From positions 62,001 through 126,000 of the forward strand of contig ML986664.1 of NCBI GenBank assembly GCA_010094045.1: DNA of 64,000 nucleotides, in the 5' to 3' direction. Below, in pieces: positions 51,444 through 61,364 of the stretch. The stretch's first letter is position 1. Each line of letters starts with the position of its first letter. Both the position numbers and the translations under genes were made by a program. Source of the stretch: Lojkania enalia (Eukaryota > Ascomycota > Dothideomycetes > Pleosporales). The notes under the pieces are model-generated. The model had not been told where the DNA came from. It worked only from the letters and a program-made list of their open reading frames with translations, and made no database searches.

Positions 51444-51645
51444 TGAGAAGGTCTAAGGATATAATAGGATTAGATATAATAAGAATCTATTATTATTAAA
51501 GCTAGAAAAAGAGAAGAGAAGGTATACGGTAGTAAGATATATATTATTTACTTACTTTAGTCTAGGTAGGTATAGGGTCGTATAAAAGCAACTGCCATTA
51601 TAGTATCGTAGGAATAGGACCGAGCTATAGGCCAGGACCTTTATA
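51444..51645 (-). repeat. 5' LTR of element C
   Basis: 202 bp, TGAGAAGGTC to GGACCTTTATA. Confidence 0.88.
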
Positions 51646-53912
51646 TTAACTTAATAATCGGGTATTTACCGCCTTTAATTACCTAAAGTAATACTTTATA
51701 TAAGTACTAGCGTTAGTCTAGTATAACCCTAAAAGAGAAACGATTCTAGAGTATAATACTTCTAGCTAGTATATTAAAGGTATATTTCTATAATATAATA
51801 ATAAAGAAGTTCTATAACCTATTACTTTTATATTAAAGTAAATACTTTTTATAGAGTATAACTACCTAATCTATAATAAAGAATTACTAGTAGTTATATA
51901 ATACTTTAAGGAATAGGAGAAGTCTTTAAAATTACTTATATACTTTATAGTTCGTATAGATTATTATAATCTAAAATACTTTACTAAAATATAGAAGCTC
52001 TCTAAATACTAGGTAAAGTAGATAGTATTTCTTACCTAGTTTAACTTCCAGTTTAAATATAAGCCGGGTAAGTTTAATATCCTAGCTAATACTCTCTTAT
52101 ATTATAATTAAGATCTTCTAAAAGGAGCTAACGATAAGTAGATCTAGAGAAGAATTAGCTAACTCTTTAGACCGTCCGATTTTAAAGATAGGGTTTATAC
52201 AGCTTCTATATAAACTAGAAACTAGTATATTAAAAATACTCCTAATAATTAGGTAGAGGTAGTTACTCTAGAAAACTCTATATTAGGGGAGGAATCTATA
52301 AATAAAGGGGAGTCTATAACTAAGATATTATATAAGAAGTAGTAAATACTAATAGAGACCTTATAGTAAGATACTTAAGAAAAAGATAAGATATATACTA
52401 TACTTCTCTATACTACTAAAATAGGGGAGAAAATACTTCTAGAAACCCTCTATTACTTTAGAATTAGCCTATCTAACCTCTTAGTTTTAAGAGATAGATT
52501 AATATAGAGAGAACGCGCTTAGGTTTTTAAGAGTAAGCTACTTTATATAAAGCTAATCTAAGAGACTTATAACTCTTACTTAGCTAGCTATTCTAGTAAG
52601 AATATTACGATCGGGTTAATATTATAGTACTACTTTTAGCCTAAAATAGTAGTAGATATTAAACACTTTATATAAAATTACTACTTCTATAATAGAAATA
52701 TAGTTTAGTATTCTAGAAAAAAAGGCCTGCTATATTCTCTTCTAATCCCTAAGAGGGTATAGTTAGAAATTTTAATAGACTATATTATTAACTTACTAAG
52801 AACTATATATAGTAATAAATATATCTTTATTATTACGGACTGTTTAAGTAAAGAAATATTCTTTATTACTATTCTAGATCTTAAGAGCTAAATATTAGCT
52901 AATAAGTTTATCGAGTATTTTATAGTATATTATAGGCTTCTATAAGTAATAGTCTCTAATAGAGGAGAGTAGTTTATATAAGGCGTATAGATATATATCT
53001 ACCGAATTCTTAAGATTAAGTAAAGGCTATTAATAGTATACTATCTAGAAACTAATAGAAGTATAGAGTATATAAACTAGCTATTTAAAAAGCTTCTCTA
53101 CTACTATTATAACTACTATTAGAATAACTAGGATTTATAGCTACTACTAGCTTAGATTACTATTAGTACTAAGGACGCTTTTTCTATAAAAGTTAGTCTA
53201 TTCTTTCTTATTTATAGCTATTATCTAAACTTAGGAGAGTCTATATAACTAAAAGAGGAGCTACTAATAGAATAGCCTAGAGACCCTATTTATATAGTAA
53301 AATAGATTATTAGTAAACTAAAAAACTACATCAAATTCACATAAGTAATAATAGCCTATATATAATAGTAGTAGTAAGAAATTTACAATTATATAAGGGA
53401 TTCTATACTATAATACTAATTAGAGGATAAAGTTTAGCTTAACATACGTAATATTAAGATAGACCCTATAAGAAAAAAGAAGCTCTATAAGCTCTATTAA
53501 TAATATATAGTTAATAAGACTATTAGATAAAATATATACCGACTAGATACTCTATTAGAAATTTATAATATCTTCTATATATCGCTACTTCGCTCTATTA
53601 CTTAAGACCTATTACTAAGTTAAATATAGAACGACTATTAACTAACGTTAATTAGCGTTAGAAACGAAGATAAATAGAAGTTTAAGAAAATCTAAGACGT
53701 ACAAGTAATTAGTAAGAGGGGAGGCGGCCTAAAATAGTAGTTCCTTTATAAATAGACTGGTTATACTATACTCTTATAGAATAACTAGAGCGACTATAAA
53801 GATACAATCGCTCTAGGAGAATTTAAATAGAATACGGGGCGGAACTTTACTAAAAAACTACTTGTCCGTACAACTTAGTATTAGAAGAAAAGGAGGAGGA
53901 GGAGAGGAATAT

Positions 53913-54114
53913 TATAAAAATTCTAGCTTATAGCTTAGTCCTGTTCCTGCGATATTATAATAGTAGTTGCTCTTATACGACCCTGTACCTACCTAGACTA
54001 AAGTAAGTAAATAACACGTATCTTACTACCGTATACCTTCTCTTCTCTTTCTCTAGCTTTAATAATAATAGATTCTTATTATATCTAATTCTATTATATT
54101 CTTAGACCTTCTTA
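53913..54114 (+). repeat. 3' LTR of element B
   Basis: 202 bp, preceded by a polypurine tract (53886-53905, GGAGGAGGAGGAGAGG) that identifies the 3' end of a plus-strand element. Confidence 0.9.
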
Positions 54115-54119
54115 CTTAT

Positions 54120-55948
54120 ATTATAATACTTTTAGTACCTAGTTATTTACTGGCACTTTATTTTATAAGAAGGCTACTACTTTTTATATTATATATACAA
54201 GCTTATCCTAGTCTATTATATTAAGATATTCTTCTACTACTTTTATTATTTCTATCTATTTTTAGAAATATAAGAAGCAAATTTCTCTAGAGTAGATATT
54301 CTACTATTCTTTATAAATACTAATAATATTTTATCCTAGTCTATTCTTATTATAAAATTTTATAGGTAGTTCTTCTCGTAGAGTAGTTCTTCTCGTAGGG
54401 TAGTTCTTCTCGTAGGGTAGTTCTTCTTGTAGGGTAGTTCTTCTCGTAGGGTAGTTATAGGAGCTAGAGTTCCCTATTTATACTTGATTATTTCTTATTA
54501 GTATATAGAACATATTCTAAATACTAGCTTAAATATTAGTACTCTAGTAGTAGCTTCTTCTATTTATAATAGGGTATTTATTTCTTTATCCTCGTCTAAT
54601 TCTTTTTAAACTTCTTCTAGCTATCTTTTTATATATTCCTACGTTGCTATAAGTTATATTTTCTTCTAAAGCTAATATTCTATAATTTCTTTAAGTTGTT
54701 AATATATTTAACATTTATCTTTATTATAGAAGAACTAATATAGGGTTCTATATTCTATAGTTATAGCTAGTTTTTTCTTACCTACTTCCTGCGGTTTATC
54801 TTCTATAGGCCGGTTTTTCTTTTCTTTCTTTTTGCTTTGACATTCTTTTACTATATATTCTAGTTTCTAATAATTATAGTATTTAATATCTTTCTTCTAA
54901 GTCTTTCTTTCTTAAGTCGCCTATAACTTAGACTTCTTTTCTCTAGTAGTACTTAGATCTATAGGTCCGCCTATATTAGTAGCTTTTACTAAAAAGTATA
55001 CTCTTTAGTAGTATACTTATCTTTCCTTATTTTTAAATTAATATAGTTTATTACCAATTCTTTCTACTAGCTAGAAGTATAATACTAGATCTTAAGGTTA
55101 CTCTATATATATTATTACCCTTCTTATTTCTATTTTTAGTTTTTTATAGAACTTTACTATTATATTATAGTCGTTCTATATAACTTTATTCGAGAGCTGT
55201 TAGAAGCTTAATATATATAAGGTAATAGATTCTAACTAAACTAGGTTGTAGAGTCTATCTTCTACTACTTATACTTTATTAATATCTCTAAACGCTAGTT
55301 TAAGTTTCTATTAGAAATATACTAGACTTATAAATATTACTTTAGTTTTACTCTACTAGTATTCTTCTATATAGTTCTTAAAATCTATTAGAAAGGACTA
55401 GAGCTAGTTAAGAGGTTTACCTATTAGGTATACTCCTATAAATAGTACTTTCTTATTCTTATTCTAGATAATATCTAGATTAATATTAATATAAATTCTT
55501 ACTACTACTAAGAATCTTTTAAATTTAGACCTAGTTCCGTTAAATTTATTAAATAGTACTAATTTAATTCGTTGCTAGTAATATATTATTAGTAGTACTC
55601 TTTTAATATATTTAAGTTTCTAGATAATTCCCGTAAGTCCTATTCCTTATTTACTATTAACTATTTCTTATATTCCTTTAAGACTTTTAAGAAGGCTATT
55701 TTAAACCCCCTTTAAGCTTCTTATCTATTTATCTACTAGGACTAGTTAATCCTATTATTATATTAACTTATTTTATATTCTTATAAATATAGTTATCGTA
55801 CCTACCTCTAAAGAGGTAGTCTTACTAGCTAATCCCGATATTCTGCTTGCGTAAGTTTCCTATATTACTTACTAAAAGTATCTCTTTTCTTATAACTAGA
55901 GTAGTTTAACTAGTCTTACTTCTTCTAATCTTATAAGGGTAGTTAAAG
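54120..55948 (-). pseudogene. gag relic of element D
   Basis: On the minus strand at about 54890-54830 a zinc-knuckle relic reads YYNY-KLEYIVKECQSKKK, against the usual CYNCGKxGHIAKECxSKKK; cysteines have become tyrosines through G to A changes, while the last Cys survives. Further gag sequence extends to about 55900. An 18 bp tandem repeat (54366-54456) lies downstream of the knuckle on the minus strand. Confidence 0.65.
54366..54456. repeat. 18 bp tandem repeat, five copies
   Basis: Units of the form GTAGTTCTTCTCGTAGGG are repeated about five times with single-base differences (one GAG for GGG, one TTGT for TCGT). 18 bp keeps a reading frame, so on the minus strand it gives a six-residue repeat inside the gag/protease region of element D. 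Confidence 0.92.
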
Positions 55949-56281
55949 TATAATAGCCTCTAATTAGCTAGTTATAGAATAGAGTAATAACTAAGAGCGA
56001 TTATATATTATAAAGGGATTATTCTTATAGGTTTATAATAGAAGTGTATAAGTAGAGTATATAAAGAATATTTATGTTAACTATAAAGAGCTATAAAGAT
56101 TAGAGTTGTAAGGTTATTAAAAATAATTTAGTTTTCCTACTATTTCTCTTATTTAGCCGCTTAGTTAACTAAGTAACTAAGTATATTATATATTCTATAT
56201 TAGTATTATTCTATTAGTTATATAGAGTTCTAAATTTCTATTAGGTCTAGTATAAAGATTTTAAAAAGGGTATCTGTAATA
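55949..56281 (-). repeat. 5' LTR of gypsy element D
   Basis: 333 bp partner of 32947-33279, ending CTGTAATA followed by the target duplication TATAA. Confidence 0.9.
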
Positions 56282-56286
56282 TATAA

Positions 56287-56570
56287 GTTATATAAGAAGA
56301 TTTTTATCTAGAACTTCTTCTTATAGTAATTATAGTACGTTTTAAATTAGTATAGACTTAATTTAGCTATACTATATAATAGTTATATAACCTTAAAAAT
56401 TATATTTAGTAGAAAATTATTTTATATATCCTTTAGTAGTCTAGTATATAGTATACGGACAAGTTTATTAATAGATTATATATATGCTTACGTAATATCC
56501 TTTAGTTTATAATATATTTCTTATAATATAATATAGAGAGCGTCGTCGATTTTAATCTAATCCTACTTTT
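56287..56570 (-). pseudogene. Copia relic K, reverse transcriptase part (right of element D)
   Basis: The minus strand at about 56400-56290 reads KVI-LLYSIAKLSLY-FKTYYNYYKKKF, against the family pattern VxxPLYGIPEAGxHWFxTYHxHHxxKL. Just upstream is an eroded RPPKE-like stretch. It continues the Copia element whose RNase H lies at 31930-32125 on the other side of D. Towards 56570 the RIP signature fades into normal sequence. Confidence 0.72.
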
Positions 56571-56930
56571 ATTAATTATACTAGTCCCTTACCCAGTTCT
56601 AATCTGTTATTTATATCGAGGTTATCTCCTTGTATATAACTCTGCCAGAGGGGTATCTTTCTCTTTCCCCTTCTAGATTTATCTTCAGGGTCCGGAACTC
56701 ACCTATATTAGAGAGGGGAGGTTCTAGCCTATAGATTTTAACCCCTTCAGGAGGTACGCTTAGATCTAAATATTCTTATACCCTCAGCTTGCTAGCTGTT
56801 AGTTTACGCTGCTCGAGCTAATCTTCCTAATCGCTAGGGGCACTGAGTATCTTCTTCTCAGATATAGCTATAGAGGGGTGTGCAACCGTTACAACACCAG
56901 AAATATGCGGGGATATATCGATATAGGAGA
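56571..56930. other. transition zone from RIP block to normal composition
   Basis: Base composition rises from about 30% GC to ordinary values over about 350 bp. CA and TG steps and longer GC-containing words (GGGTCCGGAACTCACC, CCCTCAGCTTGCTAGCTG) reappear. No gene is recognisable. It is either sequence into which RIP has leaked weakly or an unrepeated flank with naturally low GC. Confidence 0.55.
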
Positions 56931-57052
56931 ACAAAATAGCCTTAAACACGATACAGCGTGTTGATAGGCTTACAAAGTGCAGAATTTACACGTAGTACTG
57001 ATGGCCGAGTGCCCAGAAATTATTGGTAAACGATAAAGATAAGGATATCGCG

Positions 57053-57096
57053 ATATTGCGATACTAAATAAAATAAAGCGATATTAATCGCAATAT
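57053..57096. repeat. short inverted repeat with CGATAT clusters
   Basis: Perfect 10 bp arms ATATTGCGAT (57053-57062) and ATCGCAATAT (57087-57096) are separated by 24 bp. Further GATATCGCGATATTGCGATA-type palindromic sequence lies at 57043-57062. It lies directly outside the left GATATC repeat unit. Function unknown. Confidence 0.6.
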
Positions 57097-57142
57097 ATAA
57101 ATTGAGTTGCAGTTATTTTGGTGCGGTAACCGGGCTCATAAC

Positions 57143-57345
57143 TGTGGCGAGAGGCGAATCTTGTCTTAGGGAGGGAGATGAGGAACTGAACTGGTTGATT
57201 GAAGATGGCCAGCGGGCCATATTTATGTACATGAAAAAGGGGTATATCAGCTGATATCCAGCGTGATATCCGGCGTGATATCGACCGTAATATCGTACAT
57301 CGATATCTGATACAGCTCGGCAGACTAGCCAAAAATCCACATAAC
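57143..57345 (-). repeat. GATATC-array repeat unit, left inverted copy
   Basis: This 203 bp unit recurs inverted at 58694-58895 with about 12 mismatches and one single-base indel by hand alignment. Its core is a tandem array of GATATC hexamers starting at 57253, 57265, 57277, 57289 (as AATATC) and 57302, a spacing of 12-13 bp, with unit form CGTGATATCSRG. The flanking part contains GGCCAGCGGGCC and TACATGAAAAAGGGGTATATC. A minus-strand open frame across the unit is probably only a consequence of the 12 bp periodicity (repeated Ile-Ser-Arg). A RIP-mutated relative is at 18236-18380. Confidence 0.88.
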
Positions 57346-58693
57346 ATATCTAAACAACCGCGCGACGCCCGTCAGTAGTGGTTCCCGAAAACTATATTTG
57401 AATGCAATTCTAGACTTTGGGCCTTCCTATAATTAAGTTCGGACTTATGTCTCGTGAACTCACGATTCATTCTTCGATTCTATATTGCAAATGTCAAAGG
57501 CTTTGCCAGCCGGATCATAATTTCAGCTTATGGAACGCAGTGAGTTGCAGTTTAAGGGCCAAGCGGTGCAAAATCCGTGGTTCTTGGGCTGCGGTGAACT
57601 TTCAGTTGTAGCAAGCGCAGCTGCAGTAGCTTGAATATACGCAGCGGTATATATCAACAAGCAAATTATACTAGCGTCAGGGTGAAACTGAGACTTAACA
57701 ACGGTAATTTATTAAGGACGCATTGCCATAAAAGCCACACTCAAAATGGCCTATGGCATGCTTAATCCTTGTGGTGCTCTCTATCCCTGCCAAGTTGCTA
57801 TTGCGGTATACGCAACGATCAAAAACTTAATGCACACGACGCTGCACGTAAACGAGCCAAGTAGAGTAATTTTGCAACGTGATCGAGATAGTGGCGACGG
57901 TCGTATATTGCGGTACTCGTTGCAGAAGATCCAACTCAATACATCCCGAGTGGCGCCTGAATTCGTAGTGCCTAACAACATGGGCCTCTCAGCCAAGGGC
58001 CAAACAAGCATACGTATATTCTCTTCTTCGTTTCTTCAGCTAAAGCCCAAACCAAAAAGGGAAAAGATGAATGGGTGCAAACAAAAATTTCTCGGCGGAA
58101 GCTTTACCAGGGCAGCACATAGTATCAGCCCTGTATCAAAACTGATGTAGTGTGCAATGTGATCGATCTCGATCGGTGTGGCATTCTTGATTGCCAACAT
58201 CCTGAGGGAGACGGAACGACCGGAACGGTCGTACCCTCTCCGAATGAGAAGAATATGAGGAGGAGTGGGAGCCCGGTGAGGTTTATAGATTCCCTACGGC
58301 CGCTAGTAACGAAGAATCACGTGAATGCACCAGCGATTGCTAGCGCAAAATGGCATTTAGTTGGAAGATTCTAGCGGTGTGAGAAAGTGGCAAGAGGGCG
58401 GAACGATAAGGTTGCTAGTTCGGTCACGGGCCGGGAGAGTGGACGGATGTAATGCAATTATCATCTGTGGGAAGAGGCAACTAGTAGCGATGGAAGAAAA
58501 AGTAGAGGGGGTAGCTAAGTATAGGGATTCTCCAGCAGAGCTTGGGAGTGAGAAAGAGACGGGCAAAGTGAGCCAAGAGGTCCCTAGTTTTGGTGTCTAG
58601 AAAGTGTGATGACTCGAGCATTCGGGTGTAGGATTTCTCATCGGTTCCTGAAGGCGTCAAAGATGTGTTCATGAAGCTCTAATGCTGATATTT
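57346..58693. other. 1348 bp spacer between inverted GATATC units, no gene recognised
   Basis: Normal base composition. The longest ATG-initiated frame (57746-58150, plus, 134 codons) has no recognisable domain and no codon pattern that I trust. A direct-repeat-containing AGGAGGAGTGGGAG-like purine-rich stretch occurs near 58257. If the flanking inverted units are transposon ends, this is the element's interior, without a transposase that I can identify. Confidence 0.5.
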
Positions 58694-58895
58694 GTTATGG
58701 GGATTTTGGCTAGTCTGCCGAGCTGTATCAGATATCGACGTACGATATCACGGTCGATATCACGCTGGATATCACGCTGGATATTAGCTGATATACCCCT
58801 TTTTCATGTACATAAACACGGCCCGCTGGCCATCTTCAATCAATCAGTTCAGTTCCTCATCTCCCTCCTTGTGACAAGATTCGCCTCTCACCACA
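58694..58895 (+). repeat. GATATC-array repeat unit, right inverted copy
   Basis: 202 bp, the inverted partner of 57143-57345. GATATC hexamers recur about every 12 bp between about 58730 and 58785 (TCGATATCACGCTGGATATC). It runs from GTTATGGGG to TCGCCTCTCACCACA; homology stops sharply on both sides. No target duplication was found outside. Confidence 0.88.
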
Positions 58896-59005
58896 ATATT
58901 TGTTCCAAAAAATCTGAGCGGGGTTTCCCCAAGCTTAGTTAGCTCCTCGCCTCTCGCCTCAGCTCGTGAGTTTGACTGAATGTGGCAGTGCTACAACTGT
59001 TATTG

Positions 59006-59384
59006 TCAATTACTCACGCTGTTGTTGGCGATTATAGCGCTTCCTACTGGGTCACCTTCCCAGACTCCCCATAATGCTACTTCCAGGAGCCGCCTGGTCT
59101 CTCGCCGCCGTCGTAATGACTCCCAATGTCGCGCTGCCTGTGGCGTGAGTACACTGTTGGATGGATATGCGCTATCCTCATCGAGTTCGCGCCAGCGCGA
59201 GAGATGCTTAATGAAGAGCATGAGAACCGTGAGCGCGATAACAACGAGGACCTGTACTTTTTGGGGTCCGTTGCAGAGCACAACATCATGGCTGTATGCT
59301 TGCCTGTACACAGTGCCCAGGATTCCAACAGGTTATTGCCGATTGTAAAGGGAGTTTGACTAGATGATTGGAAATACCGTCCAT
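59006..59384 (-). CDS. possible small membrane protein, uncertain
   Basis: The minus-strand frame ending at 59006 contains a hydrophobic stretch VLVVIALTVLMLFIKHLS followed by a polar, Arg-rich tail (RRRRETRRLLEVALWGVW). Without splicing the frame opens only at a GTG (59311) after a stop codon. A spliced model is possible: ATG at 59384, exon 59310-59384 (25 codons), intron 59252-59309 (GTACAG...TACAG, weak donor), exon 59006-59251, giving 106 aa with one membrane segment. No family recognised; the case rests only on the hydrophobic segment and the in-frame junction, so it may be spurious. Confidence 0.2.
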
Positions 59385-60288
59385 AATCTGAAAACGCCTA
59401 CAACTAGAGGATAAGGATTGACGGCGAGGTTGTCGAATATGTCCCAAAATCGGCGATGGCCTCGGGGGAGGCATATTAATTGGCGGAAATTTTATACACT
59501 TGATTCCTGGAACAGATGGACAGAAAAATGACTGTAAAGATGAGATTGTAGGGTTCTTTCAATCCATCTGTGAAAGGAGAAGAGAATGGGTGTAGCAAAG
59601 TAATTTATTGTCTCGGGAACCAATATAATGTATCAACCAGCTCATAACGAATTGACCAACATCCCATACCTAAGGGCGTGATAGACTACGACTCTGTGCT
59701 TAAAACCTTAAAACTTCTAGGGTCGTGGAATGGGCCATTGTTTGGCTGCTTTGAGCGGACGTAAGACGACCTCTCTCATTCGCGGATTTTGCAGCTCAGT
59801 TTCGCTGTCTAATATCTGAACGGCTTACCCGCTACGTTTAGGCGTAGGGTAAAAGATGGGGATCACCGGAAGCACATACACATAGGGAGTTGCGCTTAAT
59901 CCACCAAAGCTTCCGATTCACTCCTATTTGAGTGTCCTAATCGTCAGCTTAGTGGCCAATTTCAACATGAACTTACCTAGAGAATCGAGTCACCATAACG
60001 CCGATGTACCCGCCCACCTTGATACAAGCCGTTCGACCCGAGCGTAGTTGCGCAAAATGAAATGGTATTGAGAACTGGAGGAGGATGTGGCATGTCTTCC
60101 TGGATGAGCGAATGGAATCACATCTACGCGAAGTATAGATTCGAGACGTTCTTGGTGTTCCGCTGTCCATCGATCTATATCCCTTATTAATAGTGTAGTA
60201 TCGCATCATACAGAAAGATAAGAGATAGACAAAAAGGGAAAAAAGAATTATAATTGCATATACTGCAAGGAAACCCTCCCGGCAGATA
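59385..60288. other. intergenic sequence, no gene recognised
   Basis: Normal composition without a convincing open frame on either strand; the frame on the minus strand at 59973-60209 is short and featureless. No tRNA-like fold was recognised. Confidence 0.5.
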
Positions 60289-60475
60289 GTAAATAGTGTT
60301 GAGCTGTAGCAGACGGAGTGGGAGGAAGCATGTTGTTGCTTGCTTGGTGAAGCGCGCTCTCTAGAAGAACTATCTAAACAGAGCTAGTCCTAATCGGGAC
60401 TAGTCTACAAACGCCGATGTTTGTGAGGTCTATCACCTCGATATCCACCCTCCAACAAATAGTAATACTATATCT
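60289..60475 (+). repeat. dispersed repeat L, copy L4, lightly mutated
   Basis: This stretch aligns with RIP-mutated copies L1 (about 22080-22260) and L2 (about 26490-26700, inverted). Landmarks are GAGCTGTAGCAGACGGAGTG here against AAGCTATAGTAAATAGAGTA in L1, then AGAAGAACTATCTAAACAGA and the self-complementary AGTCCTAATCGGGACT, ending near CCACCCTCCAACA. It shows what the repeat looked like before RIP. It resembles an LTR fragment, possibly Copia, but no internal region or second LTR adjoins it. Confidence 0.7.
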
Positions 60476-61364
60476 TCCGTAGCACTTGCGTGCCTCTTAC
60501 AAGCCTAGTCCGCTCAATACATCGTGGCATAGGCTTTCGCATTTGAAATGCCCCTTCTCTTGCCGGGATCCCAGTTTAAGAGAAACGGGACCAACGTCCT
60601 CGCATTAGAAATAAGAGGAAATTGTTTTCGATATATGACGACCGGATTGATGCTAAAATGCCGAGGCAAATTTACTTCGATGAAATTTGATGCATTTAAA
60701 ACAAAAATCGACACCATCAATACACCGTCCAATATCCGATTCGCACAGTAGGCAGACACATCAACATTATACCCCTGAGATGTCGAAATTGGCTACGGCG
60801 ATGCCAAAAATGATTATATCTAATTACCCACTATGCATCCTGTAAGACGAATATCATGGGCGGACACCAAAGTCTTCATACGCTATATTGATTTCAAGGG
60901 GACATCCGAAGCAGGGGACGAAACACAAAAATCACAGAGTGATGACGTAAGCCGAGGTGCACGGAACTCGCGAGCCCCGCAAACATGCCAGGATCGGAGG
61001 ATGCCGTGCGGGAGTCTCGATACCTTCGTATCCCGCAATACTCGTCGCGCATCACGAATTGACATCACGGCAATTTCAAAGCGGCGGCAGTTAAATTTGT
61101 GATGCCATTGAGATGGGACATGCAATCGCTAATAGTAAATAGCTAGCCCATGCCTGATCTTCACTGCCACAGCCCATTGCTAAATTAAAAAGATCCGGGG
61201 CTCAAAAAACCGCCACCAACAGTAGGAGAGCCGCAAACCAGCGCGCCGCCATTCCTCGCACCACAAACACCGTTCTAGAAATAAGTAGGGCCAATATGCG
61301 CCGCATTTCGAAAAACACCTAACCATGCAATGCATTTTCCCTGTAAGCCGTCTTCGAGAAATGT
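60476..61364. other. intergenic sequence, no convincing gene
   Basis: Two short ATG-initiated plus-strand frames (60548-60751, 67 codons; 60833-61102, 89 codons) have no recognisable domain and overlap equally long frames on the other strand. Part of this is the 3' flank of the gene ending at 61365. Confidence 0.45.

Larger units (their letters stand above)
46142..51645 (-). mobile_element. Ty3/gypsy chromodomain element C, nested in B
   Basis: 5504 bp with 202 bp LTRs (46142-46343 and 51444-51645) and target duplication TTAAC at 46137-46141 and 51646-51650. It has the same orientation as A. The layout matches A throughout: polypurine complement at 46344-46366 after the left LTR, minus-strand integrase near 47390-47480, RT YLDN box near 48960, gag at the right. 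It is inserted in the RT/RNase H region of B and must be younger than B, yet carries heavy RIP too. Confidence 0.92.
43102..54114 (+). mobile_element. Ty3/gypsy chromodomain element B, nested in D and split by C
   Basis: 202 bp LTRs at 43102-43303 and 53913-54114 lie in the opposite orientation to A, with target duplication CTTAT at 43097-43101 and 54115-54119. Without nested element C and its duplicated 5 bp the length is 5504 bp, the same as A and C. Plus-strand content: gag with ATV-R-FAKIAARLEYLEKEK-like sequence at about 43420-43475 and KLDKF-GNYKAYPIWKSSI-like at about 43615-43670; RT DFILVYLDNILIYIDSSL at about 45772-45825; polypurine tract at 53886-53905 before the 3' LTR; and a chromodomain (KFKKI-DVQVISKRGGGLK, then TGYT) at about 53678-53775. 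Confidence 0.9.
32947..56281 (-). mobile_element. Ty3/gypsy element D, host of a nested retrotransposon cluster
   Basis: LTRs of exactly 333 bp (32947-33279 and 55949-56281) bound the element, with the 5 bp target duplication TATAA at 32942-32946 and 56282-56286. The total is 23,335 bp; removing nested elements A and B/C with their target duplications leaves 6808 bp. A pyrimidine tract (33280-33297) inside the left LTR is the polypurine tract of a minus-strand element. Minus-strand coding pieces: gag zinc knuckle at about 54890-54830, RT at about 42000-41660, integrase at about 35020-34965. It is inserted in the RT/RNase H region of Copia relic K. RIP has inactivated it. Confidence 0.9.
1..56570. 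other. RIP-degraded AT-rich heterochromatic block
   Basis: The sequence is dominated by A and T with a great excess of TA steps and very few CA or TG steps. Coding relics of transposons can be read through, but are broken by TAG and TAA codons where CAG, CAA or TGG would be expected. This is the pattern of repeat-induced point mutation, which mutates CpA to TpA in repeated DNA during the sexual cycle of many ascomycetes. No host gene is visible. The only open frame of 60 or more codons (33361-33591) begins with TTG and lies inside a retrotransposon. Paired repeats keep identical lengths, as expected if only substitutions have occurred. Confidence 0.93.

Noticed and set aside
35611..54114. Six near-identical 202 bp repeats as a CRISPR-like or satellite array
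   Set aside because: Spacing, orientation, TG/CA ends and 5 bp target duplications identify them as LTR pairs of three retrotransposons.
1..56570. Mitochondrial or bacterial origin of the AT-rich sequence
   Set aside because: Nuclear LTR retrotransposon, pogo and hAT relics with RIP-type transitions explain the composition; no organelle genes are present.
57084..57347. 87-codon minus-strand frame, with a similar plus-strand frame at 58682-58942, as a conserved small protein
   Set aside because: The similarity comes from the inverted DNA repeat, and the Ile-Ser-Arg repeats follow from the 12 bp GATATC periodicity; DNA identity explains the protein identity.
57746..58150. 134-codon plus-strand ATG frame
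   Set aside because: No domain or convincing composition, no intron logic, and a 76-codon frame runs opposite; judged a chance ORF.
59126..59359. 77-codon plus-strand frame over the putative small membrane protein
   Set aside because: It lies opposite the frame with the hydrophobic segment and shows no features of its own.
60833..61102. 89-codon plus-strand ATG frame
   Set aside because: No recognisable motif and an equally long minus-strand frame overlaps it; no basis to call a gene.
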